Shown here piece by piece: positions 6,369 to 15,680 of a stretch of DNA of 64,000 bases (positions are counted from its first letter, which is position 1; the number at the start of each line of letters is the position of its first letter). The position numbers were made by a program, and so were the translations under genes. Location: positions 620,001-684,000 of the forward strand of contig NZ_FNON01000004.1 in NCBI RefSeq assembly GCF_900107045.1, written 5' to 3'. The notes below the pieces were generated by a model. It was not told the DNA's origin. It made no database searches and saw nothing but the letters and a program-made list of their open reading frames with translations. This DNA is from Amycolatopsis xylanica (GTDB taxonomy: Bacteria; Actinomycetota; Actinomycetes; Mycobacteriales; Pseudonocardiaceae).

Positions 6369-9239
6369 CTACACCGCGCGCAACTCCCCGATCCGGAAGA
6401 ACCCCTGGTCAGACCCCGGCGCCGGGCTGATCATCTTCAGCCGCACCCTGGTCGTCGGCACCTTGTCGAAGGTGATCGTGCTGAGCCCGCCCGACTCCGC
6501 CGCCCAGACCACCTTCAGCCCGGTGACCGGCACGTACTCCCGGCCGTTCCAGTACCCGACCTCGATCGACTTCGGCAGCGCCAGCTTGCCGCCGGTGACG
6601 AACCGCGCGTTCAGGCCGCTCGCCTCCTTCGCGACGTTCAGCGTCACCCACTCCGCCGGATGGGACACGCTGACGGCGGCGAACTGCGGCGTCGCGCCCT
6701 TCGTGTAGAGGTTCGACCAGCCGGTGTTCACGTCGCCGTCCAGCATCGCGGCCGGGAGCGTGTCCTTGGCTCCGGAGAAGCTCGCGTCGGCGGCAGGCGG
6801 GGTGACGGACTGGCCGAGTTTCGCGCGGACGGTCGCACCCGCGGTGACGATCGCCACGAGCTTGCCGTGGTACGCGTGCCGGACGGCGGAGGTGAAGTTC
6901 TCGGTGTCCTCCTCGCGCCCGTTGTCGGTGCCGACGAGCCGTCCGCCGCTGACCTCGAAAGTCACCTGGTTGTCCGCGTCGGGGACCACCACGCCGTCAC
7001 GGTCGACGATCTCCGCGTACACATAGGACAGTGACTGACCCGGCTCGGTCTTCAGCCGCACCGAAGCCGGCTCGCCCGCGGTCTTGACCGTGTCGCGGGC
7101 GACGACATTGCCGCCGGAGTACGCGACGGCCGTCAGCTCACCCGGCGCGAACGGGACCGACCAGGCCAGGCGCAGCCGCCCGGTGCCGCCGTTCGGGCTG
7201 GTGTAACTGCCCGACGGGAACGAGCGGTCGTCCTTGGGCTGCTCGGTGGTTTCCAGATAAGCCTTGCCGTACGCCGTTTTCTTGTGGTCGAACGAACGCG
7301 TGCCGAGCGACTTGCCGTTGAGGAACAGCTCGACCTTCTCGACATTGCTGTACGCCCAGACCTCGACCGGCGCGCCCGGTTCGTGGCCGGTCCAGGTCAT
7401 CGGGACCAGATGGACCATCGGCTTGGCCGTCCATTGGCTCTGGAACAGGTAGAACTGGTCCTTCTCGAACCCCGCGGTGTCGACCGCGCCGAAGAACGAC
7501 GACCGCACCGGGAAGATCCCGTTGTACGGCGTCGGCTCGCCGATGTAGTCCTGGCCGGACCAGATGAACTGCCCGGCGAGGAACTTGCGGTCGCGGTCCT
7601 TCTTCAGCCCGTGCTCGCCACTGAACGCCCAGCCGGGCATCGTGTTGTCGTAGGACGACGAGGCCTGTTTGCCGGGCGTGTAGTTCGGCGCGGCGTTCTG
7701 GATCGACGGGTCCTGGTAGACGCCGCGGCCGGAGACCTCGGACGAGGATTCGGACTCGAAGAAGAACTTGTCGCGGTACTTGGCGTGCAGGCCGTCGAGC
7801 GACTTGGCCGAGTTGTAGTTGACGCCGAGGCCGTCGAGCAGGCGCAGGATCTGGTCCTGCGCGGTGCCGTCGGCGGGCACGCTCGTGTAGTGGTGCGAGC
7901 CGAGCACCACCGGCCGGGTGCGGTCGATCGACTTGATGTCGGCGATCAGCCGCTTCGCGATCGGCACGCCGACCTCGATCGAGGCGCCGTCGGGGATCTC
8001 GTTGCCGATCGACCACAGGATGACCGAGGGCGAGTTCTTCGCGGCGTTCACCATTTCCTTGATATCAGCGGAACTGTGCTCGTCGAAGAACCGCGAGTAG
8101 TCGTAGTCGCGCTTCTTCGTCTTCCACGAGTCGAACGCCTCGATCATCAGCAGCAGGCCGAGTTCCTCGCACACCGCGACGAACTCGGGCGACGGCGGGT
8201 TGTGCGACGTGCGGACGGCGTTCACGCCCATGCTCTTCATCTTGGTGAGCTGCTGGACTATCGCGTCCCGGTTGACCGCGGCGCCCAGCGCGCCGAGCGT
8301 CGAGTGCAGGTTGACGCCCTGCAGCTTCTGCGCCTTGCCGTTGAGCGAGAAACCGTTGTCCGGGGAGAAGGCGAACCAGCGGATGCCGAACCTCGTCCGC
8401 ACCGTGTCGGTCACGCGCCCGTCCACGGACACCTTGGTCACCAGCGTGTAGAGGTAAGGCTTGTCGGTCGTCCACAGGATCGGCCGGTCGACGCGCAAAT
8501 CTGCACCCTTCGCGACCACGCGCCCGGTCGCGTCCTGGACCTCGTTGGTGACCTTGCCCGCGCCCTTGACCTCGGTTTCGGCATGCACGGTGGCGTATCC
8601 CTTCGGATACGTGGTGGCGAGGTCCGGGGTCGTCACGAAAACGCCGTGCCTGGCCACGCGCACCGGATCGGTGACAACCAGGTGCACCGGCCGGTAGATG
8701 CCGCTGCCCGCGTACCAGCGGCTGCTCGGCGACTTGTGCACCACCTTGACCGCGACGACGTTGGAGCCGGTGGTCACCAAATCCGTCATGTCGACGGCGA
8801 AACCGGTGTAGCCGTTGGGATGCTCGGCGGCGAGCTTGCCGTTCACGTAGACGTGCGAGTCCATGTAGACGCCGTCGAACTCGAGCGAAAGCCGCTTGCC
8901 CTTGGCCGACGCCGGCACGGTGAAGGTCTTGCGATACCAGCCGAGCCCGGCCCGATAGAAGCCTTCGCCGGACTGACCGGTCGCGACCGGATCCAGCTCG
9001 ATGCTCCAGTCGTGCGGAACGTCGAGCCGCCGCCATTTCGAGTCGTCGAACGCCGGCTTCGCCGCGTCCGCGTAGGCGCCGGTCGGGTCGGTGGCGTCGG
9101 CGGAATTGACCAGCGCGAACTTCCAGTCCTTGCTGAAGTCCGTGGTGCCGTCGGCGAGCCGGGGCATCGGGTCGGCTTGCGCGGGCGCGACACCCACGAC
9201 GAGCAGGAGCACCAGCAGAAGATGTTTGAGGCGACTCAT
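6369..9239 (-). CDS. Secreted GH2 beta-galactosidase-like glycosidase
   Basis: A 956-residue exported glycoside hydrolase family 2 enzyme. A signal peptide (hydrophobic LLLVLLLVVGVAPAQA) precedes the sugar-binding jelly roll (DVPHDWSIE, WYRKTF), the immunoglobulin-like domain and the TIM barrel. The acid/base is Glu414 in SIGNEIPDG and the probable nucleophile is Glu497 in FESESSSEVSGRG, aligned with the SETAS...RGVY block of GH2 enzymes. After the barrel come DUF4982-like and immunoglobulin-like regions and a C-terminal discoidin-like (F5/8) module from about residue 830. This architecture is typical of beta-galactosidases; another beta-linked substrate is possible. It lies 255 bp downstream of the PIG-L gene on the same strand. 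Confidence 0.88.
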   Translation of the reverse strand: MSRLKHLLLVLLLVVGVAPAQADPMPRLADGTTDFSKDWKFALVNSADATDPTGAYADAAKPAFDDSKWRRLDVPHDWSIELDPVATGQSGEGFYRAGLGWYRKTFTVPASAKGKRLSLEFDGVYMDSHVYVNGKLAAEHPNGYTGFAVDMTDLVTTGSNVVAVKVVHKSPSSRWYAGSGIYRPVHLVVTDPVRVARHGVFVTTPDLATTYPKGYATVHAETEVKGAGKVTNEVQDATGRVVAKGADLRVDRPILWTTDKPYLYTLVTKVSVDGRVTDTVRTRFGIRWFAFSPDNGFSLNGKAQKLQGVNLHSTLGALGAAVNRDAIVQQLTKMKSMGVNAVRTSHNPPSPEFVAVCEELGLLLMIEAFDSWKTKKRDYDYSRFFDEHSSADIKEMVNAAKNSPSVILWSIGNEIPDGASIEVGVPIAKRLIADIKSIDRTRPVVLGSHHYTSVPADGTAQDQILRLLDGLGVNYNSAKSLDGLHAKYRDKFFFESESSSEVSGRGVYQDPSIQNAAPNYTPGKQASSSYDNTMPGWAFSGEHGLKKDRDRKFLAGQFIWSGQDYIGEPTPYNGIFPVRSSFFGAVDTAGFEKDQFYLFQSQWTAKPMVHLVPMTWTGHEPGAPVEVWAYSNVEKVELFLNGKSLGTRSFDHKKTAYGKAYLETTEQPKDDRSFPSGSYTSPNGGTGRLRLAWSVPFAPGELTAVAYSGGNVVARDTVKTAGEPASVRLKTEPGQSLSYVYAEIVDRDGVVVPDADNQVTFEVSGGRLVGTDNGREEDTENFTSAVRHAYHGKLVAIVTAGATVRAKLGQSVTPPAADASFSGAKDTLPAAMLDGDVNTGWSNLYTKGATPQFAAVSVSHPAEWVTLNVAKEASGLNARFVTGGKLALPKSIEVGYWNGREYVPVTGLKVVWAAESGGLSTITFDKVPTTRVRLKMISPAPGSDQGFFRIGELRAV

Positions 9240-9363
9240 CGGATCACCCGCACATTCATCGGACGATCGCCTGGTCTTTTCGCGGTCATCCCTTTCAGCG
9301 GGAATCCCGAAGTTCGCAGGTCAGAGGCTACGACAGGGACGACTCTGAATTTAGCCATACATC

Positions 9364-9379
9364 AGATGTCTAGACCTGT
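9364..9379. promoter_or_regulatory. GntR/HutC (DasR-like) operator candidate
   Basis: AGATGTCTAGACCTGT matches 11 of 16 positions of the DasR dre consensus ACTGGTCTAGACCACT and keeps the core GTCTAGACC. It overlaps a second small palindrome, ACATCAGATGT, at 9359-9369. The site is 125 bp upstream of the GH2 gene, where a sugar-responsive GntR/HutC repressor would be expected. Inference from sequence only. Confidence 0.4.
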
Positions 9380-9431
9380 GCACGCAATGGTGTCAACATG
9401 CCCACCGGACAAAACGCCGGACACACGCCCA

Positions 9432-9484
9432 GGGGTCGTGAGTGTTCTGACCGGTTCTAACCGGCCGGAACACTCACGACCCCC
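9432..9484. repeat. Family A palindrome, copy 3
   Basis: Inverted repeat with GGGGTCGTGAGTGTTC arms and the core in the other orientation (GGTTCTAACC). The right arm ends 10 bases from the stop codon of the PIG-L gene, consistent with a 3'-end or terminator role. Confidence 0.88.
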
Positions 9485-9494
9485 GAGCAGGGAC

Positions 9495-11231
9495 TCAGCC
9501 GACTACCTGGGTGAGGCGGCCGTCGACGCCGAGAGCCACCACGCCGCCCTCGACGACGGCGGGCGAGCTTTCGGTGTAGCCGCCGACCGGGTGCCAGCCC
9601 GACGCGTCGCGGGCGCTGATGCCGTGCGCGGCATTGCGGGCGTAGACCTCGCCGGTGGCGGTGGCCGCGACTTCGCCTGGCCCGCCTGGGTTTCCGAGGT
9701 CGGTCACCATGCCGTCGACGGCCATCAGCACGGCGGCCGTCTCGGTCGCGCGGAAGTAGACGTGCGCCTTGCCGTCGGTGCCGGCCACGGCCGTCGGCGC
9801 GGTCGCCGCCGCTCCCGGCACGACCGCGCTGTCCCACTCGAACCCGTCCGACCCTTGCGCCAGCCGCGCGATCGAACACGTCGCCGTGACGTACAGCCTC
9901 GCCGAGCACTGCGTCGCGAAGACCTGCAACCGGCCGTCGACCGACACGACCGAAAGCCCGTCCTGCACGCCCCAGCCGTGCATGTCCTGCCAGTCCCCGA
10001 AAGTCCCGTCCGCGTTCTGCTGCCGCGCGCTCACTCCCCCGCCGCCATTGCGCACGAAGAACCACAGGCGCCCCTGCGCATCGGCCGCCGCCGCGGGCAA
10101 CCCGGTCTGCGTACCGCCAGGCCCATTGGGGTTACCCAGGGACGTCCAAGCAGAGTAACCGTCACCCTCCTGCACCGCGGTGACAACGTCGAAAGTGTTG
10201 CGGTTCAACGAGAACAGCCGCAACCGGCCATCAGCCTGCCGAGCCAAGGTCACCGCGGGCGCGAAGCCACCGCCACCGAGACCGACCGGTTTTCCCCACT
10301 CTCCCCGTGCATTCCGGCGCCAGCGTTTCACTTCGTCGCCGAGAACCGCATACGCCTCGCCGGAACCGTCGGTCCACGAGACCCCGGACGGCCACCGGTT
10401 CAGCATCGTCTGGCGCCAGCCGAGATAGGACGCCGGGTCGTCGAACAGTGTCGCGACGTTCGTGTCGACGTCGGCGTAGGCGCGGAACGCCTTGGTCCGC
10501 TCGGCGCGCAGCGCCGGGTCCAGGCCGGTCGGGAGCTGGGCGTCGTCATAGCCGCGGTAGTTGCGCACCTGCGCCTTGCCTCGGTACGACTCGGCCGCGA
10601 GGTTGGTGAAGCGCGCGACCGCCGTGTGGTCGGGATTGTCGGGGTCGGGGGCGTAGAAACCGCTCAGTGGCGCGGGATTCTGGGTACGGATCACCGTGGG
10701 ACGGAAGCGGTCCATCAGCCACGTCAACGTCTTGGTGAGCTTGTCCCTGGTGTAGACGTCCTCGGCCTGCGCCGGGCTCCAGGTCGGCCGCACCGTGCCG
10801 CCGGCGGCCACTTCGCCGGTCCACAGCCCATGCAGATCCGACCAGTCGTGCAGCCGCAGGAAGACCAGCTTGATCGACGGCCGCGCGCGCAGGGTGGCGA
10901 GCTCGGCCGTGGTGCCGGTGCCGGTCCGCAGCGCGACGCGATCCCAGCGGTTCGCGACGCCCGCCATGGTCGCGTACGCGTTCCGCTCGCCCGCCTGCCG
11001 CATCTCCGCGTAGTCCTCGGGCGTCATCGACTCGGGATGGCTTCCCTCGCCGGCGGTGACGTACACCGTCACGGAAGCCTTGAGAGTCTGCGACAGGTCG
11101 GGCGTGAGGAACAACAGGTCGTCGTCCTGATGCGCGACCACGTTCAGGAAGACCGCGGACGGCGGGCGGGCGGCCGCCGTCTGTCCCGGAACCAGGAGCA
11201 GAGCCGCCAGTACGAGCGCAACGAAACGCAT
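9495..11231 (-). CDS. Secreted PIG-L family deacetylase with C-terminal propeller-like region
   Basis: A 578-residue exported protein with signal peptide MRFVALVLAALLLVPGQTAA. The N-terminal domain is a LmbE/PIG-L zinc-dependent N-acetylglucosamine-type deacetylase, with the metal-binding AHQDDD motif at residues 33-38 and DPDNPDHTAVARF as a likely later metal/catalytic block. From about residue 290 on, WG-rich repeats (GRLRLFSLN, GRLWFFVRNGG, GRLQVFATQ) suggest a beta-propeller of the PLL/WG type that could bind sugars. ATG at 11231 is chosen because it begins the signal peptide; the open frame extends upstream only as low-quality sequence. The substrate is unknown; secretion suggests extracellular amino sugars or glycoconjugates. 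Confidence 0.85.
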   Translation of the reverse strand: MRFVALVLAALLLVPGQTAAARPPSAVFLNVVAHQDDDLLFLTPDLSQTLKASVTVYVTAGEGSHPESMTPEDYAEMRQAGERNAYATMAGVANRWDRVALRTGTGTTAELATLRARPSIKLVFLRLHDWSDLHGLWTGEVAAGGTVRPTWSPAQAEDVYTRDKLTKTLTWLMDRFRPTVIRTQNPAPLSGFYAPDPDNPDHTAVARFTNLAAESYRGKAQVRNYRGYDDAQLPTGLDPALRAERTKAFRAYADVDTNVATLFDDPASYLGWRQTMLNRWPSGVSWTDGSGEAYAVLGDEVKRWRRNARGEWGKPVGLGGGGFAPAVTLARQADGRLRLFSLNRNTFDVVTAVQEGDGYSAWTSLGNPNGPGGTQTGLPAAAADAQGRLWFFVRNGGGGVSARQQNADGTFGDWQDMHGWGVQDGLSVVSVDGRLQVFATQCSARLYVTATCSIARLAQGSDGFEWDSAVVPGAAATAPTAVAGTDGKAHVYFRATETAAVLMAVDGMVTDLGNPGGPGEVAATATGEVYARNAAHGISARDASGWHPVGGYTESSPAVVEGGVVALGVDGRLTQVVG

Positions 11232-11245
11232 GGAAGCAAAATCAA

Positions 11246-11428
11246 CTATTCGGCGGCCAAACGCAATGCCTGGCTTGGGCACAGATCGATGGCATCGCGG
11301 ACCCTGCCGGACTCCTCGTCCGAGAGCACCACCACGAGCCCGCCGTCGTCCTGGTCGAAGACGGCGGGCTCGGTCAGCACGCACAGCGCCGAGCCGACGC
11401 AGCGGTCACGGTCCGCGTGGACCTTCAC
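11246..11428 (-). CDS. 3Fe-4S ferredoxin (P450 partner)
   Basis: A 60-residue ferredoxin with Cys10-x5-Cys16 (CVGSALC) and Cys50 followed by proline. The fourth cysteine is missing, which is typical of [3Fe-4S] ferredoxins that feed electrons to actinobacterial P450s. GTG at 11428 overlaps the P450 stop in a GTGA junction, so translation is coupled and the two proteins are likely redox partners. No ferredoxin reductase is encoded nearby. Confidence 0.9.
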   Translation of the reverse strand: MKVHADRDRCVGSALCVLTEPAVFDQDDGGLVVVLSDEESGRVRDAIDLCPSQALRLAAE

Positions 11429-12633
11429 CAGCTGACCATCAGCTCGTGCAGGCCGTACACCTCCGAATCGTCCTTGAACGGCATCTCGTCGAGCGAGCCT
11501 TCCAAGTGCAGGCAAGGGATCCGCCGGAACAGCGTGTCGAACACGATCTGCAGCTGCATCCGCGCGAGGTTCGCGCCGAGGCACTGGTGGATGCCGTAGC
11601 CGAACGCGATGTGGTTCTTGGCGCCGCGCTCGATGTCGAAGGTGTCGGGGTTCTGGAACGCTTCGGGGTCCCGGTCACCGAGACTGGACAACGGGATCAC
11701 GCCCTCACCCTTGCGGATCAGCACCCCGCCGAGCTCGACGTCGGCGGTCGCGACCCGCGCGCCCGCCGCCTCCGCGACGGTGAAGTAGCGCGCGATCTCC
11801 TCGACCGCGTCCATCGTCTTGCGGGGATCGGCGACGATCTTCTCCAGCTGCTCCGGGTGCTCGAGCAGCGCGACCACGCCGAGCGAGATCATGCTCGCCG
11901 TCGTCTCGTGGCCGGCGCTGAGCAGCAGGAACCCGAGTTCGACGATCTCGCGGTGCCGGACGCCGCCCTCGGCGCGCTGCTTCGCGATCAGCCTGCCGAT
12001 CAGGTCGTCGGCCGGGTTCTTCTCCTTCTCGGTGACCAGCTCGTCGAAGTAGTCGAGCAGCTCGTCGAACGCCTGGCGGCGCTGGTCGTGGCTGAAGGTC
12101 CGGCTGATCATCGCCTGGGTGCGGGTCTGGAAGTACTCCTGGTCGCGCACGGGCACGCCGAGCAGCTCGCAGATCACCAGCGACGGCACGGGCAGCGCGA
12201 GCGTCGACACGAGGTCGACCGGGAGGCCGCTGCTCAGCACGATGTCGATCTGGTCGTCCACGATCTGCTGGATCCGCGGCCGCAGCGTCTGGATCCGCTT
12301 GAGGGTGAACTCGCCGAGCACCTCCCGGCGCTTCGGGCCGTGTTCGGGCGCGTCCATCTCGTTGAGCGAGGCACGGAAACCCGAGATCGCCTCGACCCCT
12401 TCCGCGATGAGCGGGAAGCCGGGCTGGTGGCGGTCGGAGCTGAACCGGGGATCGGTCAGCATCGTGCGGATGTCCTTGAGCTTCGAGATGGCCCAGACCT
12501 GCATGCCGGACGGCAGCCTGACCCGGGAGATGGGCGCCTCCTCACGCAGTGCCTTGTACTCCGACGGCGGTGAGAACGGGCAGGCCCGCTTCAACGGCCA
12601 CGAGAGGACCTGCGGCTGGGCGACTTCGGTCAT
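11425..12633 (-). CDS. Cytochrome P450 (CYP105-like), first copy
   Basis: A 402-residue soluble P450. The I-helix oxygen-activation motif AGHETTA and the heme-binding FGYGIHQCLGANLAR are present, with proximal Cys351. The K-helix ExxR is EIAR. The length and the HPEQL block after AGHETTA resemble the CYP105 group. ATG at 12633 is used because a TTG seven codons upstream has no family support. It shares an operon with the ferredoxin. It is a clear paralogue of the next P450. No biosynthetic core enzyme lies nearby, so the substrate cannot be inferred. Confidence 0.92.
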   Translation of the reverse strand: MTEVAQPQVLSWPLKRACPFSPPSEYKALREEAPISRVRLPSGMQVWAISKLKDIRTMLTDPRFSSDRHQPGFPLIAEGVEAISGFRASLNEMDAPEHGPKRREVLGEFTLKRIQTLRPRIQQIVDDQIDIVLSSGLPVDLVSTLALPVPSLVICELLGVPVRDQEYFQTRTQAMISRTFSHDQRRQAFDELLDYFDELVTEKEKNPADDLIGRLIAKQRAEGGVRHREIVELGFLLLSAGHETTASMISLGVVALLEHPEQLEKIVADPRKTMDAVEEIARYFTVAEAAGARVATADVELGGVLIRKGEGVIPLSSLGDRDPEAFQNPDTFDIERGAKNHIAFGYGIHQCLGANLARMQLQIVFDTLFRRIPCLHLEGSLDEMPFKDDSEVYGLHELMVSW

Positions 12634-12863
12634 GTCATATCCCCGTCCGGACAAACGGCGTGCTTTTCGGGCGGCGAATTCTGGTGTCAGAGTCGCCTTT
12701 TCCGGTTTACCGTCCGGCGCGCGGCGTCGTCCAACCCGCCGGAGACGACCTCGTCAGGTCCGTACCACTTAAGGGTGACCCCTATGATTCACCCGATCAT
12801 GCCCGCTTTCCGGCCACCGAAAGTGCATTGACCGAGAGCGCTTTCACGAATCGATGCAACGCA

Positions 12864-14063
12864 CTACCAGGTGACCGGAAGCTCGTGCATGCCATAGATT
12901 TCGGAGTCGGCCTTGAACGCCATCTCCGCCACCGGGATCGCCGGGCGCAGTCCGGGAATACGCCGGAAGAGTGACTCGAACACGACCTGCAGCTGCACCC
13001 TGGCCAGATTCGCGCCGAGGCATTGATGCATGCCGTGGCCGAACGCCACATGGCTGCGCGCGCCGCGGTCGATGTCGAAGGTGTCGGGGTTCTCGAACGC
13101 GCCGAGGTCCCGGTCGGCGAGATTGCTGAGCGGGATCACGCCCTCGCCCTTGCGGATCAGCACCCCGCCGAGTTCGACGTCCTCGAGCGCGACGCGCGCG
13201 CCCGCCGCCTCCGCGATGGTGAAGAACCGTTGCAGCTCCTCGACCGCGTCGAACATCTTTTCGGGGCTGGACAAGGCTTTTTCCAGCTGCTCCGGGTATT
13301 TCAGGAACGCCACGACACCCAGCGAGATCGACGCCGCCGTCGTCTCGTGACCCGCGCCGAGCAGCAGGAAGGCCAGCTCGACGATCTCGCGATGCCGGAT
13401 GCCGCCGTTCTCACGCTGCTTGAGAACCAGCCTGCCGAGCAGGTCGTCGGTCGGCTCGGCGACCTTGGCCGTGACCAGCTCGTCGAGGAACTTCAGCAGT
13501 TCCTTGGTCGCGAGATGCCGCTGTTCGGGCGTGTACGAGCGGCTGATCATCGCCTGCGTGCGGGTCTGGAAAAAGTCGTGATCGGTGTACGGCACGCCGA
13601 GCAGCTCGCAGATGACGAGCGACGGCACCGGCAGGCTGAGCGTCGACACGAGGTCGACGGGCTTGGGTCCGCGCAGGATGAGGTCGAGCTGCGCGTCGAC
13701 GATCTCCTTGATCCTCGGGCTCAGCGCCTTCATTCGCCGCACGGTGAACTCCGCCAGCACCTCACGGCGTTTCGGGCCGTGCTCCGGCGCGTCCATCTCG
13801 TTGAGCGACGCGCGGAAGTCCGGCATGGCGACGAGTCCCTCGGCGATCTTCGGGAACCCGGGGTTGTGGCGGTCGGAGCTGAACCGAGGGTCGGTCAGCA
13901 TCGAGCGGATGTCCTGGAGCCCGGAAATCACCCAGGCGTCGAACCCCGACGGCAGCCGGACGCGCAGCACGGGTGAGCGCTCGCGCAACTTCTCGTATTC
14001 GGCGGGCAGCGAGAACGGGCAGGTTCGCTGGACCGGCCAGTGGGTCAGTTCGCTTTCCGGCAT
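12864..14063 (-). CDS. Cytochrome P450 (CYP105-like), second copy
   Basis: A 399-residue P450 with AGHETTA, ExxR as ELQR and the heme loop FGHGMHQCLGANLAR (Cys348). It aligns closely over its whole length with the P450 at 11425-12633, so the pair is a tandem duplication. A 230-bp gap separates them, so each may have its own promoter. It has no ferredoxin of its own and probably shares the 60-residue ferredoxin downstream. ATG at 14063 (MPESELTHW) is chosen over an upstream frame of poor quality. Confidence 0.92.
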   Translation of the reverse strand: MPESELTHWPVQRTCPFSLPAEYEKLRERSPVLRVRLPSGFDAWVISGLQDIRSMLTDPRFSSDRHNPGFPKIAEGLVAMPDFRASLNEMDAPEHGPKRREVLAEFTVRRMKALSPRIKEIVDAQLDLILRGPKPVDLVSTLSLPVPSLVICELLGVPYTDHDFFQTRTQAMISRSYTPEQRHLATKELLKFLDELVTAKVAEPTDDLLGRLVLKQRENGGIRHREIVELAFLLLGAGHETTAASISLGVVAFLKYPEQLEKALSSPEKMFDAVEELQRFFTIAEAAGARVALEDVELGGVLIRKGEGVIPLSNLADRDLGAFENPDTFDIDRGARSHVAFGHGMHQCLGANLARVQLQVVFESLFRRIPGLRPAIPVAEMAFKADSEIYGMHELPVTW

Positions 14064-14183
14064 GTTCGTCCCTCGGGAGGCGCGGATATGACAGTGCGGC
14101 GGAAAAGGGGCACCTTTCTGGAGTACCGCCTCGTCCGCCGCACCGTCCACCCACCGTGGAGAGAACAGTCAGGTCCGATTCAC

Positions 14184-15680
14184 CTAGTCATTACGCGGAA
14201 AACCGAGATTGACGCCGCCGTGCGACGGGTCGAGCCAGCGCGAGGTGACCACTTTCGTCCTGGTGAAGAAATGGAATCCCTCCGGCCCGTAGGCGTGGGA
14301 ATCCCCGAACAGCGAATCCTTCCAGCCGCCGAACGAGTAATACGCGACCGGCACCGGGATCGGCACGTTGAGGCCGACCATGCCGACCTCGACCTCGTTC
14401 TGGAACCGCCGCGCGGCGCCGCCGTCGTTGGTGAAGATCGCCACGCCGTTGCCGTACGGGTTGGCGTGGATGAGATCGAGCGCCTCGGCGTACCCGTCGG
14501 CGCGCGCGACCGACAGCACCGGCCCGAAGATCTCGTCGGTGTAGATGGACATCTCCGGCCGCACATGGTCGAACAGCGTCGGCCCCAGCCAGAATCCATC
14601 GGCCGCCCCGTCGGCGTCCACTGTCCGTCCATCGACCACCAGCGCGGCGCCCGACTCGACTCCGGCGTCCACATAGGACTGGACGCGCTCGCGGTGCGCG
14701 GCGGTGACCAGCGGGCCCATCTCCGAACTGGGCCGCCTGCCGTCGCCGACCCGCAGTCCCTTGATCCGCTCGGCGATCTTCGCGACCAGCTCGTCGCCGA
14801 TCGGGTCGACGGCCACGACCACCGAGACGGCCATGCACCGCTCACCCGCCGAGCCGAAGCCCGCGGACACGGCCGCGTCGGCCGCGAGATCCAGATCCGC
14901 GTCCGGGAGCACGACCATGTGGTTCTTCGCGCCCCCGAGCGCCTGCACGCGCTTGCCGTTGCGGGTGCCGGTCTCGTAGACGTACTTCGCGATCGGGGTC
15001 GAGCCGACGAACGAGATCGCCTTGACGTCCGGGTGCTCCAGCAGGCCGTCGACCGCGACCTTGTCGCCGTGCAGCACGTTCAGCACCCCGGCGGGCAGCC
15101 CGGCCTCGGCGAACAGCTCGGCGATGAAGTTGGCGGCCGACGGGTCCTTTTCGGACGGTTTGAGCACGACCGTGTTGCCGCAGGCGATCGCGTTGGGCGC
15201 GAACCACAACGGCACCATCGCCGGGAAGTTGAACGGCGAAATGACGCCGACCACGCCCAAAGGCTGCGCGATCGAATAGACGTCGACACCGGTGGACGCG
15301 TTCTCGCTGAATCCACCCTTGAGTAATTGCGGCGCGCCGCAGGCGAATTCGACGTTCTCGATCGCGCGCGCGATTTCGCCCGCCGCGTCCGATTCGACCT
15401 TGCCGTGCTCGGCCGTGACGATCTTGGCCAGTTCGTCCTTGCGCGCCACGAGCAGCTCGCGGAAGGCGAACAGCACCCGGCTGCGGGCCGCGAGCGAAGT
15501 CGCACGCCAGCCCGGCAACGCGCGCTTGGCCGCGGCGACCGCCTCGGCGACGTCGGCCTCGGAAGCGAAGTCGACCTGGGCCTGGACCTCGCCGGTCGCC
15601 GGGTCGTAGACGTCGCCGGTGCGCTCGGCGACGGCCGAGTAGGGCTTGCCGTCGATCCAGTGGCTGATGCGAGCGGTCAC
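14184..15680 (-). CDS. mmsA: CoA-acylating methylmalonate-semialdehyde dehydrogenase
   Basis: A 498-residue aldehyde dehydrogenase that converts (methyl)malonate semialdehyde to propionyl- or acetyl-CoA. It has the MMSDH-specific QALGGAKNHMVVLPDAD block, the catalytic Cys282 in GSAGERCMA and the C-terminal FFTRTKVVTSRW. The start GTG at 15680 overlaps the stop of the aminotransferase gene (GTGA), so the two enzymes are made together. With a beta-alanine aminotransferase it would oxidise malonate semialdehyde to acetyl-CoA, fitting with the pyrimidine-degradation genes at 26.5-31.2 kb. Valine catabolism is the alternative role. Confidence 0.93.
   Translation of the reverse strand: MTARISHWIDGKPYSAVAERTGDVYDPATGEVQAQVDFASEADVAEAVAAAKRALPGWRATSLAARSRVLFAFRELLVARKDELAKIVTAEHGKVESDAAGEIARAIENVEFACGAPQLLKGGFSENASTGVDVYSIAQPLGVVGVISPFNFPAMVPLWFAPNAIACGNTVVLKPSEKDPSAANFIAELFAEAGLPAGVLNVLHGDKVAVDGLLEHPDVKAISFVGSTPIAKYVYETGTRNGKRVQALGGAKNHMVVLPDADLDLAADAAVSAGFGSAGERCMAVSVVVAVDPIGDELVAKIAERIKGLRVGDGRRPSSEMGPLVTAAHRERVQSYVDAGVESGAALVVDGRTVDADGAADGFWLGPTLFDHVRPEMSIYTDEIFGPVLSVARADGYAEALDLIHANPYGNGVAIFTNDGGAARRFQNEVEVGMVGLNVPIPVPVAYYSFGGWKDSLFGDSHAYGPEGFHFFTRTKVVTSRWLDPSHGGVNLGFPRND

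Noticed and set aside
7284..11435. A very long open frame (over 1300 codons) on the plus strand, opposite the GH2 and PIG-L genes
   Set aside because: It is arginine/glutamate/alanine-rich without domains and is fully antisense to two genes with clear motifs; such frames are common in GC-rich DNA. Its translation also crosses intergenic DNA and a palindrome repeat.
11246..14063. A secondary-metabolite biosynthetic cluster around the P450 genes
   Set aside because: No polyketide synthase, NRPS, terpene cyclase, glycosyltransferase or transporter lies nearby; flanks are sugar enzymes and amino acid catabolism.
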